Shown here piece after piece: positions 31,779 to 34,380 of a DNA stretch of 34,380 bases. Position 1 is the first letter of the stretch, and the number at the start of each line of letters is the position of its first letter. This DNA is from an uncultured Pelagibacteraceae bacterium (GTDB lineage: Bacteria; Pseudomonadota; Alphaproteobacteria; Pelagibacterales; Pelagibacteraceae): positions 1 to 34,380 of the forward strand of contig CACBNI010000010.1 of the NCBI GenBank assembly GCA_902540595.1. The letters run 5' to 3'. A model generated the notes under the pieces. It saw nothing but the letters and a program-made list of their open reading frames with translations. It was not told the DNA's origin and ran no database searches. Both the position numbers and the translations under genes were made by a program.

Positions 31779-34380
31779 TTATGCTGCATCTTCTTTAAAC
31801 TCATCCATACTTGGACAAGTACAAAAAATATTTTTATCTCCATACACATTGTCTACTCTTGCAACTGGAGGCCAAAATTTATTTGTTTTCAAGAATTTTG
31901 CAGGATACGCTGCTTGTTGTCTAGAATATTTGTGTCCCCATTCATCTGATGAAAGTTCAACATCAGTATGAGGTGCATTTTTAATTGGATTATCCACTTT
32001 ATCAAATTTACCAGACTTAATCATTTCTATTTCCAATTTAATATTTATTAAAGTATCACAAAATCTATCTATTTCCGGTAAGCTTTCGCTCTCTGTTGGT
32101 TCAATCATCATTGTACCAGCAACAGGCCATGACATTGTTGGCGCATGAAATCCATAGTCTATTAATCTTTTCGCTATGTCTTCTTCCGTTACGCCTGTTT
32201 CACTTTTAATTGATCTTATATCAATAATGCATTCGTGAGCAACATTTCCATTAGTCCCTTTGTACAAGATTGGAAAATGGTTTTTTAGTCTATGAGCTAT
32301 ATAGTTGGCGTTTAATATTGCAACTTTTGTAGCTAATTTTAAACCCTGTGATCCCATCATTTTTATATACATCCATGAAATAGATAAAATACTTGAGCTC
32401 CCCCAAGGTGCTGCTGAAACTGCACCTATACCAGTTGCAGGACCACAATCTTTTACTACTGGATGGTTAGGCAGATAAACTTGTAAGTGTTTTTTGCAAG
32501 CAATTGGTCCCATACCTGGTCCTCCTCCACCATGAGGAATACAAAATGTTTTATGTAAGTTTATATGACAAACATCTGGACCAAAATTTCCAGGTTTTGC
32601 AATTCCTACAAGTGCATTTAAGTTTGCACCATCCATATAAACTTGACCTCCATGTTTGTGTATTAAATCACAGATATCTGTTATTTTTTCCTCAAATACA
32701 CCATGGGTAGATGGATATGTAACCATCAAAGCTCCAAGATTTTCTGAATGTGTTTCTGCTTTTTTCTTTAAATCTTCAAAATCTACATTGCCTTCTTTAT
32801 CACAATTAACTACTACAACTTTCATTCCAACCATTTGTGCACTTGCTGGATTAGTTCCATGTGCTGAACTAGGTATTAAACATATGTTTCTATTTTCATC
32901 ACCTCTATCTAAATGATATTTTCTTATAACCATTAATCCTGCATATTCACCTTGGGCGCCTGCATTTGGCTGAAGTGAAACTCCAGAAAATCCAGTAATT
33001 GATCTTAGCCAATTTTTAAGATCGGTGAATAATTCTCTATATCCTTCCATCTGCTCTAAAGGTACGAACGGATGAGGCTCAGCTAATTCTCTCCATGAAA
33101 TAGGTATCATTTCTGCAGTAGCATTTAATTTCATTGTACATGAGCCTAATGCAATCATCGTTCTATTAAGAGCGATATCTTTATCCTCTAATTTTTTTAA
33201 GTATCTAAGCATATCAGTTTCTGAATGGTATGAATTAAAAACTGGGTGTTCTAAATATTTTGAAGTTCTTAGTAAATTTTTTGGAAGGTTGGGTAGACTT
33301 GCTGTAGGGTCTTCTTTTTTAATTGATTCTGCTGCATTAAAAATTTTTAACAGTTGATTTACTCTATAAACATTTTTTTTCTCGTCAAAAGATACTGACA
33401 ACATTTCTGAATTTACTTTTCTAATATTTACTTTTTGATCTAAAGCATTTTTAAAAATCTGATCTGTCTTATCTTTAGTTATAATAGTTACAGTATCAAA
33501 AAAATAATCTGAATATAATTCATATCCAGATTGTTTTATTTTATCTCCAAAATTTTTTGCTAATTGAGATACTCTTTCAGAAATATTTTTAATTCCGTCT
33601 GGTCCGTGATAAATTGCATATGCTGCTGACACAATTGCTAATAAAGCTTGGGCTGTACAAATATTACTTGTAGCTTTGTCTCTTCTAATGTGTTGCTCTC
33701 TGGTCTGAAGTGACAATCTGTATGCCTTATTTCCATGTCTATCAACTGAAACACCAATAATTCTACCTGGCATAGATCTTTTATATTCATCTTTAGTAGC
33801 AAAAAATGCTGCGTGAGGTCCTCCATAACCCATTGGAATACCAAACCTTTGAGAACTACCAACTGCAATATCGGCCCCAAGTTCTCTTGGTGTTTTTAAC
33901 TTAGCAAGCACTAGAAGATCACATGCTAAAATCGCTTTACCATTTCTCCTGTGAATTTTACTTATTGCCTCACTAGGATCTTTAATATCTCCCAAAGTTC
34001 CAGGGTACTGTAGAATTCCACAAACAATATCTTCTTTCAAATTATCTAGAGCTTTATCTTCATTGCCAACTAATACTTTTAAACCCATTGGTTCAGATCT
34101 TGTTTGAATAACATCAATTGTTTGTGGATGACAATTCTCTGAAACAAAAACTAAATTGCTATCGCTTTTATTAAGCCTATGACTTAAACCCATAGCCTCA
34201 GCTGCTGCCGTTCCTTCATCAAGTAAAGATGCATTTGCAATATCCATACCTGTAAAATCAACAATCATTTGTTGAAAGTTTAATAACATCTCTAATCTTC
34301 CTTGTGCTACTTCAGGCTGATAGGGTGTGTACGAAGTGTACCAACCAGGATTTTCTAATATATTTCTTAAAATTACATAT
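31779..34380 (-). CDS. gcvP: Glycine dehydrogenase (decarboxylating), P-protein; N-terminus outside window
   Basis: P-protein of the glycine cleavage system: PLP-dependent decarboxylation of glycine with transfer of the aminomethyl group to lipoyl H-protein. The frame stays open from the ATG at 34289 to the window edge and there reads NPGWYTSYTPYQPEVAQGRLE, the standard N-terminal region, so the real start lies beyond 34380 and the ATG is internal. The PLP lysine is in NLHKTFCIPHGGGGPGMGP. The DMANASLLDEGTAAAEAM and SAHGTNPASAQM segments are also diagnostic. It is the undivided (about 950-residue) form. Threonine aldolase and the amidinotransferase in this window also handle glycine. Confidence 0.96.
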   Translation of the reverse strand, partial: YVILRNILENPGWYTSYTPYQPEVAQGRLEMLLNFQQMIVDFTGMDIANASLLDEGTAAAEAMGLSHRLNKSDSNLVFVSENCHPQTIDVIQTRSEPMGLKVLVGNEDKALDNLKEDIVCGILQYPGTLGDIKDPSEAISKIHRRNGKAILACDLLVLAKLKTPRELGADIAVGSSQRFGIPMGYGGPHAAFFATKDEYKRSMPGRIIGVSVDRHGNKAYRLSLQTREQHIRRDKATSNICTAQALLAIVSAAYAIYHGPDGIKNISERVSQLAKNFGDKIKQSGYELYSDYFFDTVTIITKDKTDQIFKNALDQKVNIRKVNSEMLSVSFDEKKNVYRVNQLLKIFNAAESIKKEDPTASLPNLPKNLLRTSKYLEHPVFNSYHSETDMLRYLKKLEDKDIALNRTMIALGSCTMKLNATAEMIPISWRELAEPHPFVPLEQMEGYRELFTDLKNWLRSITGFSGVSLQPNAGAQGEYAGLMVIRKYHLDRGDENRNICLIPSSAHGTNPASAQMVGMKVVVVNCDKEGNVDFEDLKKKAETHSENLGALMVTYPSTHGVFEEKITDICDLIHKHGGQVYMDGANLNALVGIAKPGNFGPDVCHINLHKTFCIPHGGGGPGMGPIACKKHLQVYLPNHPVVKDCGPATGIGAVSAAPWGSSSILSISWMYIKMMGSQGLKLATKVAILNANYIAHRLKNHFPILYKGTNGNVAHECIIDIRSIKSETGVTEEDIAKRLIDYGFHAPTMSWPVAGTMMIEPTESESLPEIDRFCDTLINIKLEIEMIKSGKFDKVDNPIKNAPHTDVELSSDEWGHKYSRQQAAYPAKFLKTNKFWPPVARVDNVYGDKNIFCTCPSMDEFKEDAA

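Noticed and set aside
31779..34289. gcvP starting at the ATG at 34289
   Set aside because: The frame continues upstream with conserved P-protein residues to the window edge, so the ATG is internal.

Overview
The window looks like an AT-rich (roughly 30% G+C by eye), streamlined marine alphaproteobacterium, most likely SAR11/Pelagibacterales or a close relative. The reasons are very tight gene spacing with many 1-11 nt overlaps, lysine- and isoleucine-rich proteins, and a gene set (RND exporter, cvpA-purF, glutathione genes, threonine aldolase, gcvP, SelO, NAD-formate dehydrogenase) typical of such genomes. Assignment to a genus is inference.

Layout. 1-6007 (+): 3' part of dnaB, an RND/MMPL exporter, cvpA, purF and an HD-domain protein that resembles the diiron oxygenases of the PhnZ/TmpB type. 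6037-14718 (+): a thiol-metabolism block. gshA, gshB and an EamA transporter are translationally coupled, an MFS transporter follows, then egtB (ergothioneine sulfoxide synthase), a PhyH-type Fe/2-oxoglutarate oxygenase, a SAM methyltransferase and egtD (histidine trimethylase). The last three overlap by 4 nt or less. The oxygenase-methyltransferase pair is visibly more G+C-rich than egtB and egtD and is not part of any ergothioneine pathway I know, so it is the best candidate for an undescribed system here.

14719-16931 is a scar-like, variable region. It holds a truncated copy of the start of a small conserved gene, phased ACTAG repeats, an inverted repeat, a C-terminal yajQ fragment with a very good ribosome binding site, a membrane SGNH-like protein on the minus strand, and then the intact small gene. 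The small gene and its truncated copy form ~60 bp direct repeats.

16933-21911 (-): EamA transporter - glycine amidinotransferase - threonine aldolase (one operon, 2-3 nt gaps), and mobA-moeA for molybdenum cofactor. 21955-25690 (+): SufU-like scaffold, HPP membrane protein, NAD-formate dehydrogenase (with a structured leader and a clear terminator) and SelO. 25693-27265 (-): DAO-type FAD oxidoreductase and TspO; 27289-28035 (+): an SDR. 28032-31772 (-): a lipid-modification cluster of flavin amine oxidase-like protein, DUF1365, cyclopropane-synthase-like methyltransferase and DUF3833 lipoprotein, which resembles the photo-oxidative stress/furan fatty acid loci of other alphaproteobacteria. 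31779-34380 (-): gcvP, running off the right edge. No CRISPR array, tRNA, rRNA, transposase or integrase was seen.
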